A stretch of DNA of 64,000 nt from Thiobacillus denitrificans. GTDB taxonomy: Bacteria; Pseudomonadota; Gammaproteobacteria; Burkholderiales; Thiobacillaceae. Location of the stretch: contig DYIY01000002.1 of the NCBI GenBank assembly GCA_020723405.1, positions 62,001-126,000 on the forward strand. The letters are read 5' to 3'. A program made the position numbers and the translations under genes. Positions 16,865 to 27,477 of the stretch are shown piece by piece (within the stretch, counting starts at the first letter, position 1; each line of letters opens with the position of its first letter). Below the pieces are notes generated by a model. That model worked only from the letters and a program-made list of their open reading frames with translations, had not been told where the DNA came from and did no database searches.

Positions 16865-19774
16865 GTGGCCGGGTACACCCTGTTCAGCTATGGCGACGTC
16901 GACACGCTGGCGTTGATCTTCAATGCCCTCGCCGCCATGACCGGCGGTTCGAGTATGGCCGGCGCCATCGCCATGGTGTTGATCCTCGGCTTCTTCGGCG
17001 CCCTGATCGCCATGGCGGTGATGAAGCACCTGTACGGGGTCCACTGGCTGATCGCGGTGTTCCTGATCAACGGCGTGCTCCTGGTGCCCAAGACCACCGT
17101 CCAGATCGTCGACAAGACGGCGATGCAAGCCCCGGTGCTGGTGGACAACGTGCCCTGGGGCATCGGCGCCCTGGCGTCCATCGTGACCAGCCTCGGATCG
17201 GGCCTCACCGAGATGTTCGAAACCGCGTTCCAGGTCCTGCCGGCGGCGCTTTCGGGTAATAGCATCGTGACCCTGCCGGCCGATCTGACCTATGAGAAAA
17301 CCGGGATGATGTTCGGGGCCACCTTGATCCGTGAGGCCGCCAAGACCCGCTTTCAAGACCCGGTGTTCGAGACCGACTTGGTCAACTTCATCGCCAACTG
17401 CACCATCTACGACATCTCCCAAGGACTGATCGACGCGAACACGTTCAACAACGCCAAGGACCTCTGGCCGTTGATGGCCAATACCAACCAGGCCCGGTTC
17501 ACCACCCTGCATGGTGCCAACGGGGCGGTGGATTCGTATGCCTGCCCAACGGCCTACGCCTCCCTCGATGCCGCCATGGCCAACCAGGTGACGCAGCAAA
17601 TCACCAATATGGCGGTATTCGTCAACCCGGCCCTGAGAGCCAATCTCGGCCAATCAATCACGCCGGCGATGTCGAGCGCCGCGGCGGCCGATCTGGATGC
17701 CCAACTCATGGCGGCCTACAACCGTTCCGCCTTGGGCGGCGCGGCCGCCACGACCGCGCAGATCATCCGCCAACATGGCCTGATCAACGCGGTGAACGGC
17801 GCCGGCGCGATGTTCAGCCAACGAACCAACGATCCCTCGGCGCTGATGCTCGGCATGGCCCAGGCCCAGACCACGGCCGCGCACAATGCCCAGAAGATCG
17901 TCGGCGGCAAGATAGCCGAATCGGCGCTGCCGCTGCTGCACAACGGCATCACCGCCATTGTCTATACAGCCTTCCCGCTGGTGATCCTGATCGCCTTGCT
18001 TCTGGGTGGTCTGGGCGCGATCCGCGTGCTCAAGATGTACAGCCTGTCCCTGGTCTGGCTGGCCATGTGGCCGCCGCTCTATGCCGTGGTGAATTTCCTG
18101 CACTCCACCAAGGCCGCCAAGGCGACGGCGCTGGCTGGCTATGCCAACAGCGTGCAGGGGGTGACCCTGGCCACGGCGCCGAGCATCTACGACACCACGA
18201 TGTCCGAACTGGCCATCACCAGCTGGCTGCTGGTCTCGGTGCCGGTCATCGCCAGCGCCATCGTCTTCGGCATGGACAAGCTGGCCAACGCCGGTATCGG
18301 CTTCATGACCGCAATGGGCACGTCGGCCAGCTTCGGCTCGCGCCAGGCCGGCGACTACGCGGGCAACCTCAGCCTGGACAAGATGGACCTGGCGCCGAAC
18401 TACACCAGTGGATTCATGAGCCAGTACGGCAATGCCCTGGGCACCAGCACCTCGGACATGCTGACCGGGGATTACCGGTATCGTGCCAACCTTGGCCAGT
18501 CGGCTGCCTCGCTGGGCACCTCTACCGAAATCGGTAGCCGCCTATCCACGGCGTCGGCCAACGCCGAGCGGCTGGCAACCCAGGAATCGGAGGCCGCCCA
18601 GAAGGCGGATGCGGCTACCCTGGCGCATATCCTGGGCGAAACGCACAGGGAAGGGGTGGATAGCGCCTACGGCAAGGGCGCACGCCATGGCGACAGTGCC
18701 AGTCTGGGCACCAAGATCGACAAGGTTCATGAGATCACGGATCAGCTCAAACGGGATCTGGGGATTACGGATACAAATACCGCTTCGAGCGCACTGAATT
18801 TTGCATTGGGGGTGGGATATACCAGCGCTTCAGGTCGCCAGAAGGCGGCCGAATCGGTCAAGGAAATGCTGCCGGTCAAGGCGGGACTCGATTCCCGTGG
18901 GCAACAGGCCAATGAAAACACGGTCAAGGTCGCACTGGACAAGGCGCGTTCCGCCGCCATCAAGGCGGGCATTACCGACACCCGCTCGCTCACCGAGGAA
19001 TACGTCAAGACCGAGGACTTCCAGCATCGCATCAGCCAGGGCGACGAGCGGGCTCGGCAAATACAAGTCTCGCACCAGGAAGCCCTGACGCACACCCACG
19101 CCGCCCAGAAGTCCCACGAACAGTCTCAGGAATACCGCCAGAGTGCCGAGAAGGTCATGGCCATGGCGGCGCGGGGTGAGATCAATTGGGTGCCCGAATT
19201 CCACAATTATGTCCGCCAGCACGCCCTCAACGCGCCGGATGAGCATGGCATCCGGGACATGGGTGAGTTGACCGGCGAGAAGGCCGCCTACTGGATGAGC
19301 AAATTCTTCTCCGAAGGGGAGATGGGGCGCGCCCTGGACGGCTCGCCTGCCTGGATGGAGCGGGTCGGGTTTACGCCGACCCGGCATCCCATGGCGCCGG
19401 AGACGAACGCCGATCTTGGGTCACGCTACGCCGGAATGGCGGCGCCGATGATCGATGGCCAGGCAGTGACACCGGAAACGGTAAGTCAGCAGAACCAGTT
19501 CGAACGGACGCTGATGCCGGGTGTTCCCGGTTACCAAGATCCGGAAGCGAAGGGCAGGGCGCTGGAGCAAAAGGTCACGGCCGGCAAGGCCGCCAACCAG
19601 TCGGCCGAGGCGGCGGTCGAGACCGAGATCGGCAGAAAAGACAAACAGCTTGATCAGCAGTACCAGACCAAGACTGAGAACCTGAACTGGGCCAACGAGG
19701 CATTCGGAACCGACGGGGTGTCGGATGCCATCAAGAAAGGCGCGAAGAAACCGGGAGCGACAGGGAAATGGTAG
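16865..19774 (+). CDS. traG: TraG mating-pair stabilisation and entry-exclusion inner-membrane protein
   Basis: A 969-aa protein (F TraG 938 aa). GTG start at 16865 with GGGGAG four bases upstream. The N-terminal half is membrane-embedded: helices near residues 30-55, 60-80, and 355-390 and 430-460 (TAFPLVILIALLLGGLGAIRV; AITSWLLVSVPVIASAIVFG). The C-terminal half is a hydrophilic, helical periplasmic or translocated domain (AHAAQKSHEQSQEYRQSAEKV-type region) that in F mediates exclusion and mating-pair stabilisation. Last of the canonical transfer genes here. Confidence 0.93.
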   Translation: MAGYTLFSYGDVDTLALIFNALAAMTGGSSMAGAIAMVLILGFFGALIAMAVMKHLYGVHWLIAVFLINGVLLVPKTTVQIVDKTAMQAPVLVDNVPWGIGALASIVTSLGSGLTEMFETAFQVLPAALSGNSIVTLPADLTYEKTGMMFGATLIREAAKTRFQDPVFETDLVNFIANCTIYDISQGLIDANTFNNAKDLWPLMANTNQARFTTLHGANGAVDSYACPTAYASLDAAMANQVTQQITNMAVFVNPALRANLGQSITPAMSSAAAADLDAQLMAAYNRSALGGAAATTAQIIRQHGLINAVNGAGAMFSQRTNDPSALMLGMAQAQTTAAHNAQKIVGGKIAESALPLLHNGITAIVYTAFPLVILIALLLGGLGAIRVLKMYSLSLVWLAMWPPLYAVVNFLHSTKAAKATALAGYANSVQGVTLATAPSIYDTTMSELAITSWLLVSVPVIASAIVFGMDKLANAGIGFMTAMGTSASFGSRQAGDYAGNLSLDKMDLAPNYTSGFMSQYGNALGTSTSDMLTGDYRYRANLGQSAASLGTSTEIGSRLSTASANAERLATQESEAAQKADAATLAHILGETHREGVDSAYGKGARHGDSASLGTKIDKVHEITDQLKRDLGITDTNTASSALNFALGVGYTSASGRQKAAESVKEMLPVKAGLDSRGQQANENTVKVALDKARSAAIKAGITDTRSLTEEYVKTEDFQHRISQGDERARQIQVSHQEALTHTHAAQKSHEQSQEYRQSAEKVMAMAARGEINWVPEFHNYVRQHALNAPDEHGIRDMGELTGEKAAYWMSKFFSEGEMGRALDGSPAWMERVGFTPTRHPMAPETNADLGSRYAGMAAPMIDGQAVTPETVSQQNQFERTLMPGVPGYQDPEAKGRALEQKVTAGKAANQSAEAAVETEIGRKDKQLDQQYQTKTENLNWANEAFGTDGVSDAIKKGAKKPGATGKW

Positions 19775-19794
19775 TGGGAGAGCGAGCCACGAGG

Positions 19795-20025
19795 TCAGTC
19801 TTCATCGTGCCTGTGATACATGTTACCGACGAAGTTTCGGTAGGCCGGGTTCGTCACGATGTCATCGTCTCCCAGATGATCATCGGGCTGGCCAGCGGCG
19901 CCATCCGAAGCGCCAAATCGTTCAACCAGCTTGATGACGGCCCACGTCACCAGCACCACGCCGATGAGGATGGCGAAGCGCAACGGGGTCATGTCGTCCC
20001 ACGTGTACCAAGCTGTGTTGTCCAT
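19795..20025 (-). CDS. Small membrane protein, convergent with traG
   Basis: A 76-aa protein with one transmembrane helix (LRFAILIGVVLVTWAVIKLV, about residues 15-34) and an acidic C-terminal tail with NPAYRNFVGNMYHRHDED. A good ribosome site, GGGAG six bases before ATG (20025), supports it. It is the only minus-strand gene within the transfer region and ends 20 bases from the traG stop. I do not recognise the family. A role in entry exclusion is possible from size, topology and place, but only as inference. Confidence 0.65.
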   Translation of the reverse strand: MDNTAWYTWDDMTPLRFAILIGVVLVTWAVIKLVERFGASDGAAGQPDDHLGDDDIVTNPAYRNFVGNMYHRHDED

Positions 20026-20132
20026 GAAGTTCTCCCGGTTTCGTCGATTTCAAGCGGTTTCAGTTTAGGCCTGCGTCATGTGGCATGCAACGCATCGGCA
20101 GGCCCCATGCCTCTTCAACGAAAGGAAATACC

Positions 20133-20462
20133 ATGAAAACACGCTTTGTCACGGCTCTCATTGCCGTGGGCCTGCTTCCCTGTAGGACCACCCAGGCGGC
20201 CGAGCTGTCGGTGCCGGCCATCGTCAAGATTCAGGACTCGATGGGGGTGGCCGCGAGGCCCCAGACGCCAACTGCCGAGCACGGGAAAATTTTGAAAAAG
20301 GGGGATGTCTGCTGGACGCGCGGCTTGCTTACCGAGGTCTGGAATTGTTCTTCTCTTGGAGGGGTAACCATCAGTCAGGTCTACGATCACGGTTGGCGGG
20401 TGGCGGACATGAATGTCGGCGTAAATGGCTCGCCGGCCTTTCTGGTGATCGAAGAACAATGA
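20133..20462 (+). CDS. Small exported protein upstream of the OmpA-domain lipoprotein
   Basis: A 109-aa protein. ATG 20133 is chosen over 20085 because it has AAAGGA upstream and gives a signal peptide ending TTQAA. The mature protein has two cysteines (GDVCWTRGLL and VWNCSSLGG) and a C-terminal VADMNVGVNGSPAFLVIEEQ. No family recognised. Its stop overlaps the next gene's start (ATGA at 20459), so the two are co-translated, suggesting a shared envelope function. Confidence 0.7.
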   Translation: MKTRFVTALIAVGLLPCRTTQAAELSVPAIVKIQDSMGVAARPQTPTAEHGKILKKGDVCWTRGLLTEVWNCSSLGGVTISQVYDHGWRVADMNVGVNGSPAFLVIEEQ

Positions 20463-21214
20463 AGCCCTCCATCCTGGTCCCATTCCTGGTCGTCCTGGCA
20501 GTCTCGGGCTGCCAGGCTATGCCCCCACAGTCCAAGGACGCAGACAAAGGGGAAGAGGGCAAAGCGTTTGTCCTGGAGCGTGGGATCGACCAGATTCGAG
20601 ACGCTGACTCAGGCGAAGCCTTCCATGTGATTTGTAAGCCATGCGCGAAGCCGACTATCAAGACGCGATACCTGCCCCCTCTGCCGGCGGCCTTGACTAT
20701 TGCACCCGCTATGTCTGTCCCAGCGAACCCCGTACCGGTCTTGGTTCAGGAAATGGTGCCAGCGCCGGTTCCAACTCCTGATACGAAATCGGCAGGTCAG
20801 CCGGCCGTGTTCAAGCACTTGGTGCCATTCGCATTCGGCCGTTCAAAGCTAGGTCCACAAGGTCGCTCGGCCATGGATGCCATATTGGCGGTAGCCAGGG
20901 GGGCTACTCGCATCCATGTGCGGGGTTATACCGACATCATCGGGTCAATGTCGATCAACAAGCGCTTGGCCATGGCCCGTGCTGCCGAGATTCGGTCATA
21001 CCTGATCAATGGGGGGGTGACTCCCGACAAGATAACGATCAGTTACTGCATCGACTGCTTTACCGATAGCAATGAAGCCAGCGCTGGTCGTGCCGCCAAC
21101 CGGCGTGGTGTCGTCATATCGCAACAAACATCTGAGGCCATGGATATAAGTTGCTTGGGTCATCGAATGTGTGCTGTATCGGTGAGCCCGAGTTCATCTC
21201 CGACAGGAAGGTGA
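20459..21214 (+). CDS. OmpA-domain lipoprotein at the end of the transfer region
   Basis: A 251-aa lipoprotein. The lipobox is AVSGC (C17). A low-complexity Pro/Ala linker (residues about 75-110) leads to an OmpA-like peptidoglycan-binding domain: VPFAFGRSKLGPQGRSAMDAI, the IHVRGYTDIIGS loop, NKRLAMARAAEIRSYLI and NRRGVVI. OmpA-family lipoproteins accompany several conjugative systems and may stabilise the envelope or cause surface exclusion. Start overlaps the previous gene. Four cysteines occur in the C-terminal part, unusual for the domain. Confidence 0.85.
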   Translation: MKPSILVPFLVVLAVSGCQAMPPQSKDADKGEEGKAFVLERGIDQIRDADSGEAFHVICKPCAKPTIKTRYLPPLPAALTIAPAMSVPANPVPVLVQEMVPAPVPTPDTKSAGQPAVFKHLVPFAFGRSKLGPQGRSAMDAILAVARGATRIHVRGYTDIIGSMSINKRLAMARAAEIRSYLINGGVTPDKITISYCIDCFTDSNEASAGRAANRRGVVISQQTSEAMDISCLGHRMCAVSVSPSSSPTGR

Positions 21215-21263
21215 TCAAGAAGAACCGATTCCATCAAATTGGCAATTAGTCCACACATGAGAT

Positions 21264-21287
21264 GAGATCCAACTTGAGGTCCAACTC
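21264..21287. repeat. Two tandem 12-bp near-identical repeats
   Basis: GAGATCCAACTT (21264-21275) is followed immediately by GAGGTCCAACTC (21276-21287), differing at two positions. The repeats lie in the 201-bp gap between the OmpA-domain lipoprotein and the convergent metal lipoprotein; nothing else was recognised in the gap. It marks the junction of transfer and metal regions and could be a protein-binding site or a scar. Confidence 0.4.
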
Positions 21288-21415
21288 ATGGCCTCAACTT
21301 TGTCGATGTCATCAATTGCTCTTGGCCTTGCTGCGTTGTTTCGAGTATGCCAATCCCGAAACTGGATGGCCTCAATGGTCGGCTGCTTTTACAGCTGCTT
21401 TCACCTGTACGCCCG

Positions 21416-21805
21416 TTATTTGATCGGCTTGGCCTCCACCAGTTTGAATACGCTGTCATCCTGCGCCCTACATGTGCCATGAAGATCGGGCAGGTGGCTC
21501 ACCCACTCGCAGTCCAAGTGGTCGCCATCCCTGGACTTCAGGAGGGCTTGACCTTTTTCGATATGCCGACGATGGACTTTGGACACATTCCGGTAGACGC
21601 CTCGGCATTCCACATTCAAGCAACGTTCGCTATCCCATTTACCCACATAGCGCTTACCGTCCAGCATCACCTCCATGGAATTGGCTTGGAGCCAACCGAG
21701 ATGCAGGGTGCCGACGGCCTGCGTCGCATCGCTTGTATCCTTGAGCGCCACATTCGACGCGCAACCGGCCAATAGCAGCAAAGGGAGAATCGTCAACAGT
21801 TTCAT
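21416..21805 (-). CDS. Metal-cluster lipoprotein, copy 1
   Basis: A 129-aa lipoprotein with lipobox LLAGC (C15). Start 21805 is preferred (AGGA seven bases upstream; clean signal peptide) over 21820. The conserved core NSMEVMLDGKRYVGKWDSERC, the ECRGVYRNVSKVHRRH segment and a terminal CEWVSHLPDLHGTCR are shared almost word for word with the lipoprotein at 41648-42040. Four cysteines in the mature domain. It is the last gene of the copper-ATPase operon, 23 bases after the ATPase. Function unknown; metal-linked by context. Confidence 0.85.
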   Translation of the reverse strand: MKLLTILPLLLLAGCASNVALKDTSDATQAVGTLHLGWLQANSMEVMLDGKRYVGKWDSERCLNVECRGVYRNVSKVHRRHIEKGQALLKSRDGDHLDCEWVSHLPDLHGTCRAQDDSVFKLVEAKPIK

Positions 21806-21828
21806 GGCAATGTCCTTCAAGTGAGGTT

Positions 21829-24143
<2,315 letters not shown>

Positions 24144-24147
<4 letters not shown>

Positions 24148-24803
24148 GGCGTCCTCCCGGCATCCGTGTCGACAAGGTGTAGACGCGGCAGGAAGGCCGG
24201 CGTTCGCGCCTGGTAGTCGCGGTAGGCGTCGCCGAATTCGGCCATGGCATCCCGTTCCTCCCGCCTGGCGAGGCGCACATAGACCGCGAGCAGGACCGGA
24301 AACATTGCCACAGTCGGCAGGGTCGGCCACTGCAACAGGAAGCCGAACATGATGAGGATGAAGGCCGCGTACTGGGGATGCCGGATGCGCGCGTAAGGCC
24401 CTGTTGAGGCCAGGCGGTGCTCGCGCTGGGCATGGAACAGCACGTTCCAGGCCGAGGCGAGCAGCCAGAAACCGCCGAAGATGAAGATATTACTGAGCAG
24501 ATGGAAGGGTCCGAAATGCGGATTTGCGCGCCAGCCAAACATGACTTCCAGCAGATGACCGGCGTCGTGGGCCAGGAAGTTGACGCCGGGGAAGCGCTGC
24601 CCCAGCCAGCCGGACAGCAGGTAGAGGGTGAGCGGAAAGCCGTACATCTCGGTGAACAGGGCGACGATGAAGGCCGAGTACATGCCCAGCCCACGCCAGT
24701 CGCGGGGGGCCTTCGGCTTGTAGAAGCTGAAGGCGAACAGGATGAACACCGCCGAGTTGAACAGCACCAGGTACCAGAGCCCGTAGGCCGGCGAGGCACT
24801 CAT
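24144..24803 (-). CDS. Isoprenylcysteine carboxyl methyltransferase-like membrane protein
   Basis: A 219-aa polytopic protein of the ICMT/PEMT-like family. The signature [19 protein letters not shown] is followed by [20 protein letters not shown], the cofactor-binding end of the family. About five hydrophobic segments. Such genes occur often beside copper ATPases, but their substrate is unknown. It overlaps the ATPase by 4 bases (ATGA) and the upstream DUF2933 gene by 4 bases, so it is part of the operon. Confidence 0.88.
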
Positions 24804-25012
24804 TGATCACCCCCTTTGCCGCCGTGGCCGTGCCCGCCATGGCCGAACAGGTGCATCAGCGGGCAGGCGAGCAGGAGCAACAACGGCAGGGCGCCCAGCA
24901 GGTGGGCGCGGTGCTCGGTCCAGAGATAGAACGCCGCCACCGCGGCAAAGCCGAACCAGGCCAGCTTGGTCCGCAGCGACATGGGCGGTGTGCCGTGACG
25001 ATGCCCGTTCAT
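24800..25012 (-). CDS. DUF2933 small membrane protein
   Basis: A 70-aa protein with start 25012 (GGAG six bases upstream) rather than the long open frame up to 25126. It has a short His-containing N-terminus, two hydrophobic stretches (LAWFGFAAVAAFYLW and LLGALPLLLLLACPLMHLF) joined by TEHRAHL, and a Gly/His-rich tail HGGHGHGGKGG that could bind metal. The TEHRAHLLGALPLLLLL core matches DUF2933 proteins found in copper clusters. Function unknown. Confidence 0.85.
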   Translation of the reverse strand: MNGHRHGTPPMSLRTKLAWFGFAAVAAFYLWTEHRAHLLGALPLLLLLACPLMHLFGHGGHGHGGKGGDQ

Positions 25013-25034
25013 GGCCATCTCCGTCCACGCGGCC

Positions 25035-25181
25035 TCAACGCTGAGGTGTCCGCCCGTGTGATCCGGCACCGGGTGGAGGCGACGAGCAACAGGCATGGGA
25101 TCCGGTGTGCGCATGCGCCTCCGCATTGGCCCGTTGCCAGGCGACGAAGCCTGTCCAGATTTGTTTCAGCCAGTTCAGCAT
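25035..25181 (-). CDS. 48-aa His/Cys-containing small protein
   Basis: A short ORF with a strong AAGGAGG site five to six bases before ATG 25181, overlapping the end of the SHOCT gene. The product starts MLNWLKQIWTGFVAWQR, an amphipathic or membrane-associating helix, followed by AEAHAHTGSHACCSS, three His and a Cys pair, then a Pro/Gly tail. The gap it fills in the operon would otherwise be about 170 bases. Metal binding is suggested by composition only. No family recognised. Confidence 0.6.
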   Translation of the reverse strand: MLNWLKQIWTGFVAWQRANAEAHAHTGSHACCSSPPPGAGSHGRTPQR

Positions 25182-25182
25182 T

Positions 25183-25428
25183 TCAACCTCCTTGCGCGGG
25201 TCGGCCACGGCCTTCCAGGTCGGCGCGCTGCTTCAGATACGTTACGCGGTCAATCTCGCCCTGGGCATAGCGTTGTTCCAGAATGCCCAGGGCGCTCTTG
25301 TCTCGACGCTCCTGCCTGTTTTCGAAGAAATGACGGAGCACCAGGATGATCAGGACGAAGGGCAGCAACCAGACCAGGAGCATGCCCAAGCCGCCGATTC
25401 CCATGCCGATATGATCGATTCCGTACAT
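25183..25428 (-). CDS. SHOCT-domain small membrane protein
   Basis: An 81-aa protein with one membrane helix (LGMLLVWLLPFVLIILVLRHF) and a C-terminal SHOCT motif (ALGILEQRYAQGEIDRVTYLK). SHOCT domains are short helical oligomerisation or anchoring modules and are frequent in copper-resistance operons. Co-directional with the His-rich genes upstream and the 48-aa ORF that overlaps its stop. Confidence 0.85.
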   Translation of the reverse strand: MYGIDHIGMGIGGLGMLLVWLLPFVLIILVLRHFFENRQERRDKSALGILEQRYAQGEIDRVTYLKQRADLEGRGRPAQGG

Positions 25429-25473
25429 GGCTTGTCTCCCGGGACCTGGTGTGCTCGAAGATCGCCAGACGCT

Positions 25474-25764
25474 TCACTTCCTGATGTTGTGAAGCACCGA
25501 GCCGTACGTGTCGCCCTGGCCCTTCTCGGGGGCATGGCTGTCGCCTTGGGTGTGCGGGGTATGCGTTCCCTTGTCCTGGAGGACCGAGCCGTAGGCATCG
25601 CCCGACCCCTTGGCCGGCGCGTGGCTGTCGCCGGGTTTGTGAGGGAAGTGGCTGTCGTGGACGTTCAAAACGCTCTGTTTCGTGTCGGGGCTGTTGTCCA
25701 TGTCGTGGGCGAAGGCCGGGGCGGTCGACAGAATGAGGGCGGTGAGTGCGATGAGAGTTTTCAT
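25474..25764 (-). CDS. His-rich periplasmic repeat protein, copy 1
   Basis: A 96-aa exported protein. Start 25764 (AAGGAA upstream) yields a signal peptide ending PAFA, then HDMDNSPDTKQSVLNVHD. Two repeats of about 26 residues follow, each with GDSHAPxKGxGDxYGSVL. The mature protein has about 10 His and no Cys. It is paralogous to the upstream gene, which shares the mature N-terminus (AHD-x-D-x-x-PD-x-x-QS-x-LN). Probably a periplasmic metal buffer; family not recognised. Confidence 0.75.
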   Translation of the reverse strand: MKTLIALTALILSTAPAFAHDMDNSPDTKQSVLNVHDSHFPHKPGDSHAPAKGSGDAYGSVLQDKGTHTPHTQGDSHAPEKGQGDTYGSVLHNIRK

Positions 25765-25844
25765 GATGGTTTCCTTTTCACGGGTTGATGCAGGCAGGTT
25801 GTCCGCCCGGCGAGTCGGCCCGCCGGGCACCAGGGATAAGCGAT

Positions 25845-26138
25845 TCACCGGTCATTGAGGACCGAACCGTAGGTGTCGCCGAAGCCTTTTTCCGGGCCAT
25901 GGCCGTCACCTCCCTTGTGCGGCACGTGGGTTTCGCCGGCCTGCACGTCCAGGATGATCCAGCCATAGGTGTCGCCGGTGCCGCGCTCCAGCCGGGCGGG
26001 CGAGTAGCCGGTGCCCACGAAACCGCTGGAATGGTCGTTGAGGATGCTTTGCCGCATATCGGGGTTGTCGTCCCAGTCGTGGGCGAAGGCGGAAGTGGCG
26101 GCGAAAGCCAGGACTGCGAAGGGAATGAACGCTTTCAT
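25845..26138 (-). CDS. His-rich periplasmic repeat protein, copy 2
   Basis: A 97-aa exported protein. Start 26138 has AGGAG six bases upstream. The signal peptide ends SAFA, followed by HDWDDNPDMRQSILNDHSS. Two divergent repeats carry GDTYGWIILD and GDTYGSVLND, with KGGDGHGPEKG between them. Likely a tandem duplicate of the gene at 25474-25764. First gene of the copper-ATPase operon, downstream of a CusR-like dyad (26232-26247) and a leader hairpin (26167-26185). Confidence 0.78.
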   Translation of the reverse strand: MKAFIPFAVLAFAATSAFAHDWDDNPDMRQSILNDHSSGFVGTGYSPARLERGTGDTYGWIILDVQAGETHVPHKGGDGHGPEKGFGDTYGSVLNDR

Positions 26139-26166
26139 GATCGACTCCTGTGAAGTTGAGGTGAGG

Positions 26167-26185
26167 ACATCACGCTTCGTGATGT
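26167..26185 (-). promoter_or_regulatory. Leader hairpin before the copper-ATPase operon
   Basis: ACATCACG (26167-26174) and CGTGATGT (26178-26185) form a perfect 8-bp stem with a 3-nt loop. It lies 29 bases upstream of the first start codon of the operon, between the start and the CusR-like dyad. It has no T-run, so it may stabilise the mRNA or bind a regulator rather than terminate. Confidence 0.45.
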
Positions 26186-26231
26186 TGGAGTCAGTATGGA
26201 CAGAGGAGTCCAACAGGAAGCTGATACGGTG

Positions 26232-26247
26232 ATTACAAATGCGTCAT
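26232..26247. promoter_or_regulatory. Candidate CusR-type operator, site 1
   Basis: ATTACAAATGCGTCAT. It aligns without gaps to the dyad in front of the two-component system (38692-38707) and to a third site (35331-35346), giving AT[T/G]AC-N6-GTCA[T/G]. This half-site layout resembles CusR/CopR boxes. It sits 94 bases before the copper-ATPase operon and 219 bases before the divergent protease. The rest of the 327-bp gap (26139-26465) shows no gene. Confidence 0.55.
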
Positions 26248-26465
26248 GCGGGGAGTCGGTGGCGCTGCATGGCGATGGGGCATGGGTCAGCTGTGCCCCC
26301 GCCCCAGAATAAGCATCAGGCCGCCCCACCGTGGGGGCCAAGTCGCTCTTGGGACGGCCTGGCGAACGACTTGAGAGGGCGGCTTTCAGGCGGTTTTCCA
26401 GGGCGTTACACTGGTTTACTCAGGGGCGTCTCCCTCTGCCCTGGGCATGACGTAGGAGTTACCGC

Positions 26466-27398
26466 ATGGCATACGGCCTGAACAAACTGCTGCTGCTTGG
26501 CCTTTGGTCGTGGACCCTGGCCGCGCTCGCGCAGGCGCCGGACTGGAACACGCGGGTCTACAAGCTGGTGGCCACCCAGGCGGACGGTACGACGGAACTC
26601 GGTTCGGCGGTGCCCTTGGGCGGTGAGCGGCTGGTCACGAATTGTCATGTGCTGCGTCAGGCGGTGCGTATCGAGGTGCATGTGGACGGCGCGGTCATGC
26701 GCGCTGAAATCGGTCGGCGCGATGCCTATCGCGATATGTGTTTGGTCACGTTGCCGGGCCTCTCCGCCCCGCCCATGCCGATGATCGAGGTGGGTGAGAG
26801 CCGGGTGGGGTTGGATGTGGTCGCAGCGGGCTGGCCGGGAGGCGAATTGGCCGTGAGCCGTGGTCGCATCATCGGACTGCATCATTGCGAGTGCGATGGC
26901 GGCAGGGTAATCCAGACCTCGGCGGCCTTCGACCGGGGCGCCAGCGGTGGTGGACTGTTCGACGGACGAGGCCGTCTTGTGGGCATCTTGACCTTCAAGG
27001 CCAAGGCGGGCGGCAACTTCCATTTCGCCCTGCCGGTGGGCTGGCTGAGGCATACGGCCATGGGCACGCCGGGGGTACAGCCAGCCGACTCCCCCGCCTT
27101 CTGGGAAAAGCCGGGTCGAGAGAGCGGCTATTTTCTGGCAGCCTGCGACCTTGGCGCGCAGGAAAAGTGGCTCGCCCTGCGGCGCCTGGGCCAGGATTGG
27201 ATCAAGCAGGAGCCCAGTAACCCCGAAGCCTGGATGGCATTGGGACGTGCCGAGCGCGGCATGGGACAGACGGAGCACGCCGTGGTGGCTTTTCAGCGGG
27301 CGTTGATGCTGGATTCGACCCACACCGAGGCCGGGTGGGCGCTGCGGGAGATGGAATTCGACCTGGACCGCGCCATCGGGGAACCCGACGGCCTGTGA
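26466..27398 (+). CDS. Trypsin-like serine protease with C-terminal TPR-like region
   Basis: A 310-aa exported protein; TAGGAG lies seven bases before the ATG. Signal peptide to about residue 23. A trypsin/DegP-like domain has the triad in TNCHVLRQ (His), RDMCLVTLPG (Asp) and GASGGGLFD (Ser). The C-terminal 90 residues (WIKQEPSNPEAWMALGRAERGMGQTEHAVVAFQRAL) look like two TPR helices. No PDZ domain. Divergent from the copper-ATPase operon across a shared regulatory region, so envelope quality control during copper stress is a reasonable guess. Confidence 0.82.
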   Translation: MAYGLNKLLLLGLWSWTLAALAQAPDWNTRVYKLVATQADGTTELGSAVPLGGERLVTNCHVLRQAVRIEVHVDGAVMRAEIGRRDAYRDMCLVTLPGLSAPPMPMIEVGESRVGLDVVAAGWPGGELAVSRGRIIGLHHCECDGGRVIQTSAAFDRGASGGGLFDGRGRLVGILTFKAKAGGNFHFALPVGWLRHTAMGTPGVQPADSPAFWEKPGRESGYFLAACDLGAQEKWLALRRLGQDWIKQEPSNPEAWMALGRAERGMGQTEHAVVAFQRALMLDSTHTEAGWALREMEFDLDRAIGEPDGL

Positions 27399-27401
27399 AC
27401 G

Positions 27402-27422
27402 CCCCCCCTCCCACAGGGGGCA
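27402..27422. terminator. Possible bidirectional hairpin between convergent genes
   Basis: GCCCCC (27402-27407) and GGGGGC (27417-27422) form a 6-bp GC stem with a 9-nt loop, just after the protease stop and before the end of the convergent gene at 27478. No T-run follows on either strand, so termination is uncertain. Confidence 0.3.
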
Positions 27423-27477
27423 AGTTACACGGGGCGGCCCTTCGTTTACTTGAGCGCTACCCAGTTCCGACGACCGG

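Noticed and set aside
26239-26481. 80-aa plus-strand ORF upstream of the protease
   Set aside because: Overlaps the operator region and the real protease start in another frame; no ribosome site or family features.
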